Assembly (NCBI GenBank): GCA_020635495.1
Contig: JACJZQ010000015.1
Location: 36,091 to 100,090 of the forward strand
Direction: 5' to 3'
From: Flavobacteriales bacterium
GTDB lineage: Bacteria > Bacteroidota > Bacteroidia > UBA10329
DNA length: 64,000 nucleotides
Every line of letters begins with the position of its first letter. Position 1 is the stretch's first letter. Shown here piece after piece: positions 27,228-35,706 of the stretch. Made by a program: the position numbers and the translations under genes. The notes below the pieces were generated by a model that saw only the letters and a list, made by a program, of their open reading frames with translations, did not search any database and had not been told where the DNA came from.

Positions 27228-28049
27228 TCAACAGCCAACATGTTTTATGCTAAACCCCTTGCCCCAAAGAACCTGTCCGTAACTCCAAAAGCACTGAGCC
27301 CCAGCATTCTTTGGTCCCTCGCTGCTATGGAAAGTGAGAGAATGTACATCATCACCACTATTATACTTGTAAGTGATGTAAAGTACTTCTCCTTTATTCC
27401 AATCTGTAATTACGTGAAGGGCCTCACCTTTCTGTTTGTCTCCATGCAATTCTCTCGCGTCATTCGCACCAACAATAGCTGGGCTTCCGCCTGTGTTCCC
27501 ACCACCTTGCACAATTTTCAAGTCCATCATCGAGTTGATTTTAATATCGTCCGAGGCTACCTTAGGCATGTTCGCTAATTCAATGCCCGATTTAATCTCA
27601 AATGCTAGTTGCGGATCGTTATTGACATCATCCTTAGGCTTTAATTGTACTGATAAGGCTGGACCACCATCCGTTAACTCGTATGAAGCAGCGGTGTAGA
27701 TACTTCCGTCTGTTTTAATTCCAACCAAACTAATTACAACTCGATTAGCGTCTAGTTTAGCCTCTATATTCATTCCAGGCTTAGAACCCTCGCTGTAAAA
27801 ATGATGTCCGTCAATTTTAGTTGCTATGATAATTGCGTCAAGCTCCTGATCAACTTGCATTCCGAATTTTTTATAATTCTCCTTAGACGAGGAATTGAAG
27901 CAATCCGTACGCTGCATTTTTGGTTGGGATTCACATTCCGCAAGCTTTTGTTCAATCTCCTTTAGTTTTTCATTGGCCGTTTCGTTTTGACATCCAATGA
28001 ATATTGCCACACAAAGCAGTGCTGCGGAGAAGTTCCAAATCTTTTTCAT
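27228..28049 (-). CDS. Lipoprotein of unknown function
   Basis: 273 residues. Signal peptide ends in VAIFIGC (Cys20 lipobox). A short charged, possibly coiled-coil segment (EKLKEIEQKLAECESQ) is followed by a beta-rich domain with four Cys in the mature protein besides the lipid Cys (two early, two near the end), which could form disulfides. Family not recognised. Transcribed just before the deiminase-like lipoprotein, nine bases apart, so the two form a likely two-gene operon and may act together at the surface. Confidence 0.75.
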   Translation of the reverse strand: MKKIWNFSAALLCVAIFIGCQNETANEKLKEIEQKLAECESQPKMQRTDCFNSSSKENYKKFGMQVDQELDAIIIATKIDGHHFYSEGSKPGMNIEAKLDANRVVISLVGIKTDGSIYTAASYELTDGGPALSVQLKPKDDVNNDPQLAFEIKSGIELANMPKVASDDIKINSMMDLKIVQGGGNTGGSPAIVGANDARELHGDKQKGEALHVITDWNKGEVLYITYKYNSGDDVHSLTFHSSEGPKNAGAQCFWSYGQVLWGKGFSIKHVGC

Positions 28050-28158
28050 AGGTAGTTGATTTATTGGTTAGTCCCTCAATAATACCCACTCATCCTGAGA
28101 ATAACAAGGTTCGTCCTAAAAATTGACCAAAAATGGCTACTCCTAACAATGCCTTAAC

Positions 28159-28863
28159 CTAAAACTGGTTGGTTTGCTTGTAAGACTTCAACTTTATGGT
28201 TGTTCGGTCATCAGCAAACTCCTTGATGGAAATAGTGCCCGCTGCGTTGGTGACTTTGCGTAGGTCGCCATTGGCATTCTGTACAAAACGCAGATTATCC
28301 AATTGGTCTTTCATTCCGTTCAACTTCACTAAAGCTTCTAATAGAACATAGGCATCTTGTACGGTGGCTGGCAGAATGAGCATAGCCGTATGGCTGTCGG
28401 CAGCATCTTCCAACTCCAACTCAACTCCTTTGTCAAACTTCACCAAGGTATGTTTCAGGGTATCTCCTCTCCTATCCGTTTCAATGGTTTCTGTAGGTTG
28501 GCCTTGGGCTTGGTAATTCTGGGTTGTATATAATGGAAGAAGGTCAGACAAGCGGTTTGCTTGGAATTCCATTGGTGGTTTCAACTCACTCAGGTATCCT
28601 CCATAAATAAAGCCTTCTCTTCCACGGTAATTCACTTTGTACCAGTTGTCTGTAATCCAGCCCAACCGGAGTTGCACCTTGGTTTCTTCCAGAATTTCTA
28701 CCTGCTTTCCAAATGCCACCTTAGTAACAATTCGGGCGTCAGATTCTGGTTTGGAACGCATGTTCAGGCCATTCACGGCCATTACGTTCATGAATTTGGG
28801 GTTTTCTTGGGCCGTTGCAAGTGTTGTTCCGACCGTTAACAGGGCAATCAATAGCGTTTTCAT
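28159..28863 (-). CDS. Secreted SH3-domain protein
   Basis: 234 residues from the ATG at 28863, which gives the signal peptide MKTLLIALLTVGTTLATAQ; an ATG seven codons upstream (28884) is less likely. A bacterial SH3-like domain occupies about 25-85 (NGLNMRSKPESDARIVTKVAFGKQV in outline, then WYKVNYRGREGFIYGGYL). The C-terminal half is an unrecognised domain. SH3b domains commonly bind cell wall or other envelope ligands. The start-codon context resembles that of the two TPR genes nearby. Confidence 0.82.
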   Translation of the reverse strand: MKTLLIALLTVGTTLATAQENPKFMNVMAVNGLNMRSKPESDARIVTKVAFGKQVEILEETKVQLRLGWITDNWYKVNYRGREGFIYGGYLSELKPPMEFQANRLSDLLPLYTTQNYQAQGQPTETIETDRRGDTLKHTLVKFDKGVELELEDAADSHTAMLILPATVQDAYVLLEALVKLNGMKDQLDNLRFVQNANGDLRKVTNAAGTISIKEFADDRTTIKLKSYKQTNQF

Positions 28864-28897
28864 GACTTTCAGTTTTTGGTTCATTATTAAAACCTTA

Positions 28898-28911
28898 AAC
28901 CGAGGTCGGTT
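28898..28911. repeat. Perfect palindrome upstream of the SH3-domain gene
   Basis: AACCGAGGTCGGTT: 6-bp arms around GG, 35 bases before the SH3-domain gene's ATG, between it and the upstream transporter gene (both minus strand). Could be a regulator's operator or a short hairpin; nothing decides between them. Confidence 0.3.
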
Positions 28912-28941
28912 ATTGAATAAGCCGAGAAGAATTAACAGTTA

Positions 28942-30240
28942 TTAGCTTTCCTGCAGCTTCACCCTGAGCGTTAGAAAAGCAGCAACAATAAGCAGCGAAC
29001 CACCTAGCATTACCGCGTACAACTTATTGTTTCCAAGAAGCGATTCCATAACCCAACCGAATCCAAGGCTGGCAATGATCTCTGGAATGACAATAAAGAA
29101 ATTGAACAGCCCCATGAAGATTCCCATGCGCTTGGGAGGAATGTCATTGGCAATCAACGCATATGGAATGGAAACGATACTTGCCCAAGCAATTCCAACA
29201 CCCGTCATAGACACCAGCAGGGCGTATTGGTTATGAATCATCCCTATGCTCAATAATCCTATTCCACCCGCCAACAAGCAGATAAAATGCAGTTTCACAT
29301 TGCCTACCTTTTTAGCTATGCTGGGCATGATCAAAGCAAATACAAAGGTTACTACCGAGTAATATCCGAAGCAGATATTGGCCCACGCCAATCCATCTGC
29401 ATATTCAATTGAATTAGGGTCTGAAGCTCCAAAAACGTGTTCGCAAATGGTAACGGTCAGGTAAAACCACATCAAGAACAACCCCAACCAAGTAAAGAAC
29501 TGCACAGGTGCCAGTTGTTTGAAGGATCGAGGCATCGTCTTCAGCGCGGTGGTCAATCCTTTGATGTAACCCATCTCCTCTTCATCTTCCTCACCCTCGT
29601 AAAACTCAGGTGGGTATTCTTTTGTGGTGAAAATGGTGTAAAGCATTGCTCCCAGAAAAGAGATTCCTCCAACCAAAAAGCTCAGTTTAACATAACCAGG
29701 AATGGAACCATCGGAACTGGTCTTGTCCATTCCAACCACATTCAGCAACAACCAAGGCATTAAAGCAGCCAGAACTGCTCCCAACCCAATAAAGAAACTT
29801 TGCATGGTGTATCCCTTGGCCAGCTGTTCTTTCGGAAGAATATCGGCAATGAAAGCGCGGGTCGGCTCCATGCTTATGTTAATGGATGCATCCAAGATCC
29901 AGAGCATGCCGGCAGCCATCCAAATAGCCGTTGAATAGGGCATGATGACCAAGGTTATGGAGGCCAATATGGCGCCTACAAGAAAATACGGCTTTCTTCT
30001 TCCAAGGGTCGGATGCCAAGTTTTATCGCTCATGTATCCAATAATGGGCTGAACAACAAGTCCTGTCATCGGAGCTGCCAGCCAGAGTAAAGGAATTTCA
30101 TGGGCTGATGCTCCCAAGAACTCGTAAATGGCACTCATGTTTCCCATTTGGAGTCCCCATCCGAACTGAATTCCGAGAAAGCCGAAAGCCATGTTCCAGA
30201 TCTGCCAGAACGAAAGGGTTGGTTTTGTTGGTCTGCTCAT
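28942..30240 (-). CDS. MFS transporter, SLC45-like sugar:cation symporter family
   Basis: 432 residues from the ATG at 30240, chosen because MSRPTKPTLSFWQIWNM is the typical start of this family; an upstream ATG adds nine residues. About 12 membrane segments. GWGLQMGNMSAIYEFLGA near the N-terminus and the MFS loop motif GYMSDKTWHPTLGRRKPY are typical of SLC45-type (sucrose/maltose) carriers. A Glu-rich cytoplasmic loop (YEGEEDEEEMG) lies between the two halves. No sugar-degrading genes sit next to it, so the substrate is a family-level guess. Confidence 0.85.
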   Translation of the reverse strand: MSRPTKPTLSFWQIWNMAFGFLGIQFGWGLQMGNMSAIYEFLGASAHEIPLLWLAAPMTGLVVQPIIGYMSDKTWHPTLGRRKPYFLVGAILASITLVIMPYSTAIWMAAGMLWILDASINISMEPTRAFIADILPKEQLAKGYTMQSFFIGLGAVLAALMPWLLLNVVGMDKTSSDGSIPGYVKLSFLVGGISFLGAMLYTIFTTKEYPPEFYEGEEDEEEMGYIKGLTTALKTMPRSFKQLAPVQFFTWLGLFLMWFYLTVTICEHVFGASDPNSIEYADGLAWANICFGYYSVVTFVFALIMPSIAKKVGNVKLHFICLLAGGIGLLSIGMIHNQYALLVSMTGVGIAWASIVSIPYALIANDIPPKRMGIFMGLFNFFIVIPEIIASLGFGWVMESLLGNNKLYAVMLGGSLLIVAAFLTLRVKLQES

Positions 30241-30286
30241 ACTAATTGAATAAGATTGTTTGACCAAAATAAGCTAACCCAACGTA

Positions 30287-30317
30287 TTGATTACACCAAC
30301 CGCGCTGAGTACCTTTG
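30287..30317 (+). promoter_or_regulatory. Promoter of relA/spoT (TTG, 20 bases, TACCTTTG)
   Basis: TTG at 30287-30289 and TACCTTTG at 30310-30317, spacer 20. The -7 box is an exact consensus match and lies four bases before the ATG at 30322. Same -7 octamer as the exosortase promoter. Confidence 0.55.
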
Positions 30318-30321
30318 AAAT

Positions 30322-32595
30322 ATGTCCGATAAGATGCAGGAAATAGACCACGAGAAAGAGAAACAGGATATACTGAAAGCGTACAGGAAACTGCTTCGAG
30401 CAGCCAAACGCTATGAGGCGAAAGGAGATCTGAAACTTGTCCGGAAGGCATTTGACGTTGCCTTGGATGCGCACAAGGATATGCGCAGAAAATCTGGCGA
30501 GCCTTATATCTACCACCCGATTGCAGTAGCAGAAATTGTAACCACTGAGATCGGCCTGGGAGCAAAATCCATTGTTTGTGCCTTGCTGCACGATACGGTG
30601 GAAGACACCGACCTGACGGTTGAAGACATGCGCAGAATGTTCGGAGATAAGGTGGCCCAGATCATTGATGGGCTAACCAAACTCTCTGGTGTACTGGACA
30701 TTCAGGAAGACAAGAGTCTGCAAGCAGAGAATTTCCGAAAGATGTTGCTGACGATGAGCAGCGATATCCGCGTAATTCTGATAAAGCTGGCAGACCGACT
30801 GCATAACATGCGGACGTTGGAGTCGATGAGGCGAGACAAGCAACTGAAGATCGCTTCGGAAACTATGTACTTGTACGCTCCCTTGGCACACCGTTTAGGA
30901 TTGTATTCGATAAAGACGGAGCTGGAAGACCTCTCTTTCAAATACATTGAACCTGAACTTTACGAAGAGATCGTTGCCAAGCTGAAGGAATCTCAGGCCA
31001 AACGGACCAGATTCATCAACAAGTTCAGTTTCCCTATCATCAATTCGCTGAATGAGGCTGGAATAGACTACGAGATTAAAGGAAGAACCAAATCGGTTTA
31101 TTCCATTGCGCGCAAGATGAAGTCGCAGGGCGTTCCCTTCGAAGAGGTGTATGACATTTTCGCCATCCGAATCATTACCAACAGTGAACTGGACCACGAA
31201 AAACCCGATTGTTGGAAAGTCTACTCTATCGTAACAGACCATTATGTTCCCAACCCCAGCAGGTTCAGAGACTGGGTAAGCAAGCCGAAATCGAACGGTT
31301 ACGAGTCGTTACACACCACTGTAATGAGCGAAAGCGGAAAATGGGTTGAGGTTCAGATCCGTACCAAACGCATGGACGACATTGCGGAGAAAGGTCTTGC
31401 AGCCCACTGGAAATACAAAGAGACAGGAAAGGCTGGAAGTCCTACGCAATCTGCTGAAAGCGGTTTTGACGAATGGTTGGCCAAGGTCCGCGAGCTTCTT
31501 GAAAGCCCTGACAGAAATGCCATCGATTTCATTGACGATTTCAAACTGAGCCTTTTTGCTGAAGAGATCTTTGTCTTTACACCTAATGGAGAGGTGCGAA
31601 CCTTGCCCGCTGATTCTACTTCACTGGATTTTGCGTTCGACATTCACACGGAAGTAGGTATGCGATGCATTGGCGCCAAGGTGAATGGAAAATTGTACCC
31701 GCTCAGCTACCAGCTAAAGAGTGGTGATCAGGTTGAGGTTCTCACCAGCAACAAGCAGAAACCGAAGGAAGATTGGTTGACGTTTGTGGTTACAACCAAA
31801 GCCAAAAGCAAGATAAAACAGGCGCTGAAAGAAGAGAAGCGCGAGGTTGCCAATGAAGGTAAAGAATTGCTAGACCGCAAATTCAAGCAATGGAAGATTA
31901 CCAATGACCGGGAAATGGTTGACAAAATTCAAAAGCATTACCGGCTACAGGCAAGTCAAGATCTGTTTATTAAGATCGCTAAGAAGAGTATTGACCTGAA
32001 GGACATTAAGGAATTCATAGAGAACACCAGGAATGCCGGCAAATGGTACAATGTTCTCCGAAAACGAATTACAGGAACGGATTCTTCCACCGGAAGTACT
32101 GAAACCGTAAAGCCTAAATCGTCAGACAAAGGAGATACGGTTGTGATCGGAGATGCCAATCAGAAAATGGACTACGTGATGGCCAAATGCTGCTCTCCTA
32201 TTCCTGGCGATGACGTTTTCGGGTTTGTTACCATCAACGAAGGAATCAAGATCCATCGTACCAACTGCCCCAATGCTATTCACATCAGAAGCAACTACGC
32301 CTACAGAATTGTGCCTGCAACTTGGGCAAACAAGGAAGATCACACCTCGTTCGTTACAGGAATTCTCATTACTGGAATTGACGATGTTGGATTGGTGAAT
32401 GCCATCACAACGGTCATTTCTAAAGACCTGAATGTGGATATGAAAAGCATTGCATTTGAAAGTAATGACGGTGTTTTTGAAGGGCATATTAAAGTGATGG
32501 TTGAAGGAATTCACCACCTCAACAACTTGATGAACAACCTGAAAAAGGTCAATGGCATCAAGAAAATTGTACGAGAAGACGAGTTGGACGACTGA
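30322..32595 (+). CDS. Bifunctional (p)ppGpp synthetase/hydrolase RelA/SpoT
   Basis: 757 residues, normal length. The N-terminal HD hydrolase is intact (YIYHPIAVAEI, LLHDTVEDT, then LIKLADRLHNMRTL), the synthetase domain has RFRDWVSKPKSNGYESLHT, and TGS (VFTPNGEVRTLPADSTSLDFAF) and C-terminal ACT domains follow, with a CCSPIPGD zinc-finger-like segment between. Both activities are predicted, so it should set (p)ppGpp levels during starvation. Followed by smpB with a one-base overlap (TGATG). Own promoter upstream. Confidence 0.95.
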   Translation: MSDKMQEIDHEKEKQDILKAYRKLLRAAKRYEAKGDLKLVRKAFDVALDAHKDMRRKSGEPYIYHPIAVAEIVTTEIGLGAKSIVCALLHDTVEDTDLTVEDMRRMFGDKVAQIIDGLTKLSGVLDIQEDKSLQAENFRKMLLTMSSDIRVILIKLADRLHNMRTLESMRRDKQLKIASETMYLYAPLAHRLGLYSIKTELEDLSFKYIEPELYEEIVAKLKESQAKRTRFINKFSFPIINSLNEAGIDYEIKGRTKSVYSIARKMKSQGVPFEEVYDIFAIRIITNSELDHEKPDCWKVYSIVTDHYVPNPSRFRDWVSKPKSNGYESLHTTVMSESGKWVEVQIRTKRMDDIAEKGLAAHWKYKETGKAGSPTQSAESGFDEWLAKVRELLESPDRNAIDFIDDFKLSLFAEEIFVFTPNGEVRTLPADSTSLDFAFDIHTEVGMRCIGAKVNGKLYPLSYQLKSGDQVEVLTSNKQKPKEDWLTFVVTTKAKSKIKQALKEEKREVANEGKELLDRKFKQWKITNDREMVDKIQKHYRLQASQDLFIKIAKKSIDLKDIKEFIENTRNAGKWYNVLRKRITGTDSSTGSTETVKPKSSDKGDTVVIGDANQKMDYVMAKCCSPIPGDDVFGFVTINEGIKIHRTNCPNAIHIRSNYAYRIVPATWANKEDHTSFVTGILITGIDDVGLVNAITTVISKDLNVDMKSIAFESNDGVFEGHIKVMVEGIHHLNNLMNNLKKVNGIKKIVREDELDD

Positions 32596-33038
32596 TGGAG
32601 GTAATTGACACGAACAGGAAGGCGAAATACGAATACGCCTTTATTGATGAGTTCACGGCCGGGTTACAACTTCAGGGCACGGAGATAAAAAGCATCCGAA
32701 ACAAGGATGTGAGCATTGCTGAAGGCTACTGTGTTTTCCAAGGAGATGAGTTGTATATTCTGAACATGCATATTGCCATTTACGAGCAAGGCACATACAA
32801 CAATCATGAACCGAAGCGCGACCGTAAATTACTCCTCACGAAGAATGAACTGAAGAAGTTGCAATCCAAGTTGAAGGACAAGGGTCTGACCATAATCCCT
32901 ACCCGACTTTTCATTTCAGACAATGGATTTGCCAAATTGAATATCGCCTTGGCAAAGGGTAAGAAGATTCACGACAAGCGAGATTCCATCAAAGACAAGG
33001 ACACAAAACGCGAAATGGATCGGTTGATGAAGCGATAA
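32595..33038 (+). CDS. smpB: SsrA-binding protein SmpB
   Basis: 147 residues. Partner of tmRNA in rescuing stalled ribosomes. KAKYEYAFIDEFTAGLQLQGTEIKSIR at the N-terminus, NMHIAIYEQGTYNNHEPKRDRKLLL in the middle and the basic tail with KGKKIHDKRDSIKDKDTKREMDR are typical. Overlaps relA/spoT by one base and is likely translated from the same mRNA. The tmRNA gene itself was not seen in the window. Confidence 0.96.
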   Translation: MEVIDTNRKAKYEYAFIDEFTAGLQLQGTEIKSIRNKDVSIAEGYCVFQGDELYILNMHIAIYEQGTYNNHEPKRDRKLLLTKNELKKLQSKLKDKGLTIIPTRLFISDNGFAKLNIALAKGKKIHDKRDSIKDKDTKREMDRLMKR

Positions 33039-33040
33039 AC

Positions 33041-33688
33041 CTAGTCTAGTTTATCTTCCAACATAGGCACAAATCTGAATGTACCATGATCTTGGGTCTT
33101 GGTTGAACCGTCTTCCAATTTGGTGATGGTTTTCATGGTTTCAACATCACCTTCTGTAACCGGAATAACCATGATTCCACCAACTTTCAGTTGATCTAAA
33201 AGACCCTCTGGGATTATCGGTGCACCAGCAGTTATGATGATCCTATCATACGGTGCCCATGTTGGCACACCCAGATTGCCATCACCATAAAAGCATTTGG
33301 CTCTGTAGCCGAGTTTGGGCAGAAGTTTCGAGGTCTTGTCGTAAAGTTCCTTGATGCGCTCTACCGTAAAGACCTTGACACCCATGGCGTAAAGCACGGC
33401 AGCCTGATACCCAGAACCCGTTCCTATTTCCAACACCTTCATTCCCTTTTTCACTTGAAGCAATTCGCTTTGGGTTGCAACGGTAAACGGCTGAGAGATG
33501 GTCTGACCAGCGCCAATTGCAAAGGGTCTGTCTTCGTATGCCTGCTCTTCGAAAGCACTGTTCAGAAAAAGATGTCTAGGCACTTTGCCAATGGCATCAA
33601 GCACATGCTTGTCCTTGATTCCCTTTTCTTCCAGAAGCTTCACCAACTTCCTTCTATTCCCTTGCTGTTTGTGCGAATCGCGAATCAA
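33041..33688 (-). CDS. pcm: Protein-L-isoaspartate O-methyltransferase
   Basis: 215 residues from a TTG start at 33688; no ATG lies in frame upstream before the stop near 33745, and the TTG gives the expected N-terminus (RRKLVKLLEEKGIKDKHVLDAI, VPRHLF). The SAM-binding motif LEIGTGSGYQAAVL and FYGDGNLGVPTWAPYDRI are typical. Repairs isoaspartyl damage in proteins. Its stop is two bases from the smpB stop (convergent). Confidence 0.95.
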   Translation of the reverse strand: MIRDSHKQQGNRRKLVKLLEEKGIKDKHVLDAIGKVPRHLFLNSAFEEQAYEDRPFAIGAGQTISQPFTVATQSELLQVKKGMKVLEIGTGSGYQAAVLYAMGVKVFTVERIKELYDKTSKLLPKLGYRAKCFYGDGNLGVPTWAPYDRIIITAGAPIIPEGLLDQLKVGGIMVIPVTEGDVETMKTITKLEDGSTKTQDHGTFRFVPMLEDKLD

Positions 33689-33800
33689 TTCAGATGTTAA
33701 ATTTTGAATGTTGAAAACAGTATTTCCAAGCGGAAATTGAGGTTGCTAAATGTAATAATTTGCAGCATCAGCATTCAAGGATAATTACCCCTTAATATCA

Positions 33801-34799
33801 ATGAACAACCTTAAGATCGGAGTACTGGGAGCGGGCCATTTGGGAAAGATCCATCTCAAACTTCTGTCAGAAACCGAAGGTTATGATCTGGTCGGATTTT
33901 ACGACCCTGACCCTGAGCAGGTCGAATATGCCAAACAGGAATTCGGCATTGAAGCTTTTAACAGTGTTGATGAGCTGATTGAAGCCGTGGATGTGGTGGA
34001 TGTGGTTACGCCTACGCTATCTCATTACGATTGTGCTTCCAAGGCGCTGCGATCATCCAGACATGTGTTCATAGAAAAGCCTGTTACCAACACGCTTGAA
34101 GAAGCGGAAAGTCTGATGAAATTGGCCATGGAAGCCAATGTTAAGGTTCAGGTTGGGCATGTAGAAAGGTTCAATCCGGCTTTCATTGCTGGCAAACCGT
34201 ATCTCACCAACCCCATGTTCATTGAAAGCCATCGGTTGGCGCAGTTCAATCCGCGAGGTACGGATGTTCCGGTAGTAATGGATCTGATGATCCATGATCT
34301 GGACATTATTCTCAGCATTGTAGGCTCTTCCGTAAAACGAATAAGCGCAAGCGGTGTGGCGGTTGTAAGTCAAACGCCTGATATTGCCAATGCTAGAATT
34401 GAATTCGCCAACGGCTGTGTGGCCAATATTACAGCTAGTAGAATCTCATTGAAGAATATGCGTAAAACGCGCTTCTTCCAGCACGATGCCTATGTAGCCA
34501 TTGACTTTCTGAAGAAAAAGACCGAGGTGGTACGGCTTGATGATAAAGGAGCGGAACCTTCTGACAACGACCTGTTCATTGAACTTCCGGACAACGAAAA
34601 ACGGAAGATCAACTTTGAGTTTCCTGAAGTAAAAAACACCAACGCTATCCAAGAAGAGTTGCGTGCTTTTAGAGAATGTATTGAGAACAACGGACAGCCG
34701 GCCGTTACCATTCAGGATGGCTATAATGCACTGCTTGTTGCCCACCAGATAGTGGAGAAACTTCACCTGAGTGGAGACCTTTCTATGGCCAACATATAA
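33801..34799 (+). CDS. Gfo/Idh/MocA-family NAD(P)-dependent oxidoreductase
   Basis: 332 residues. Rossmann motif GVLGAGHLGKIH near residue 7 and the family EKP at 92-94 are present; VMDLMIHDLDIILSIVG around 155-170 supplies the usual His/Asp region. These enzymes oxidise or reduce sugars and related cyclic alcohols. Its downstream neighbours (lipoprotein, polyprenyl sugar transferase) suggest a link to envelope sugars but this is only context. Substrate unknown. Confidence 0.9.
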   Translation: MNNLKIGVLGAGHLGKIHLKLLSETEGYDLVGFYDPDPEQVEYAKQEFGIEAFNSVDELIEAVDVVDVVTPTLSHYDCASKALRSSRHVFIEKPVTNTLEEAESLMKLAMEANVKVQVGHVERFNPAFIAGKPYLTNPMFIESHRLAQFNPRGTDVPVVMDLMIHDLDIILSIVGSSVKRISASGVAVVSQTPDIANARIEFANGCVANITASRISLKNMRKTRFFQHDAYVAIDFLKKKTEVVRLDDKGAEPSDNDLFIELPDNEKRKINFEFPEVKNTNAIQEELRAFRECIENNGQPAVTIQDGYNALLVAHQIVEKLHLSGDLSMANI

Positions 34800-34833
34800 T
34801 AAGTTAATTTCGCAGGCGTTGCGTAAGCACGGA

Positions 34834-35706
34834 ATGAGTTCAAGACCAGCGTTACTGATCATCCTACTGTTTTCCATCCTCGTTTTTGGGTTGGGATCAT
34901 GCGACCTTATCAACCCTGATGAGAAAATTCCTGGTTTCATATGCATCGATTCCATAAGCCTGAATCCCGGCAACGGGCGAGGTACCGATATGCACAATAT
35001 TGTGGATGCGTGGGTTTACGATAACGAACAATTGGTTGGGGTTTACGAGTTGCCTGCAGTGGTTCCTATTCTCACAACTGGCGATGCGAACATCCGAATA
35101 AGAGGTGGAATTAAGGTTAACGGTCAAGCTGCTTCGCGATTGGCCCTTCCATTTTTTGAAGACTACGTAGGAACGGTGGAGATCTTTGAAGACAGCACCA
35201 TTTGCATCAATCCAACGCTCACCTTCAAATCTTCGGTTACTACACCTTGGGTTGAAGATTTTGAGGTAGCATCTCAGGTAAGTATGAGCAGTACAAACCT
35301 TAGCCAAGAAAACGTTGCCATCGTTTCTGGTGCCGAAGCTTTTGACGGTAAAAGTGCCAAACTGTCTTTGCCAGCGGGTCAAGATATTTTCGAATGTAAA
35401 AGTAACGGGAGCTTCGACCTACCCTCTGCGGGAGCAACCGTTATACTAGAGTTCTCCTACAAGTGCAACCATCCATTTGTGGTGAGTCTTTTCAGTGGTA
35501 ATTCCAACGGAACAGTACAAACGCCCATTTTGCTTGTCTCAGAATCTGCAGAATGGAATCACATTTATGTAAGTCTCACGCAGACCGTATCGACTATTTT
35601 CTCTGCCAATGAGCACGAACCCGCTTTTGGTTTTGTGCGAAATGATGGAATGGATGGAGAGATCAACGTCTACTTGGATAATATCCGATTAACCCATTTC
35701 GAGTGA
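34834..35706 (+). CDS. Lipoprotein of unknown function
   Basis: 290 residues from the ATG at 34834, which gives a proper lipoprotein signal ending in VFGLGSC; an in-frame ATG at 34771 lies inside the preceding gene and would put 21 residues before it. The mature protein is beta-rich; the second half (WVEDFE..., EFSYKCNHPFVVSLF, INVYLDNIRLTHF) resembles a carbohydrate-binding-like jelly roll. Family not recognised. Its stop overlaps the GTG start of the sugar transferase, so it is coupled to that gene. Confidence 0.75.
   Translation: MSSRPALLIILLFSILVFGLGSCDLINPDEKIPGFICIDSISLNPGNGRGTDMHNIVDAWVYDNEQLVGVYELPAVVPILTTGDANIRIRGGIKVNGQAASRLALPFFEDYVGTVEIFEDSTICINPTLTFKSSVTTPWVEDFEVASQVSMSSTNLSQENVAIVSGAEAFDGKSAKLSLPAGQDIFECKSNGSFDLPSAGATVILEFSYKCNHPFVVSLFSGNSNGTVQTPILLVSESAEWNHIYVSLTQTVSTIFSANEHEPAFGFVRNDGMDGEINVYLDNIRLTHFE

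Noticed and set aside
33041..33745. ATG start for pcm
   Set aside because: No in-frame ATG exists upstream before the stop; TTG at 33688 gives the expected N-terminus.
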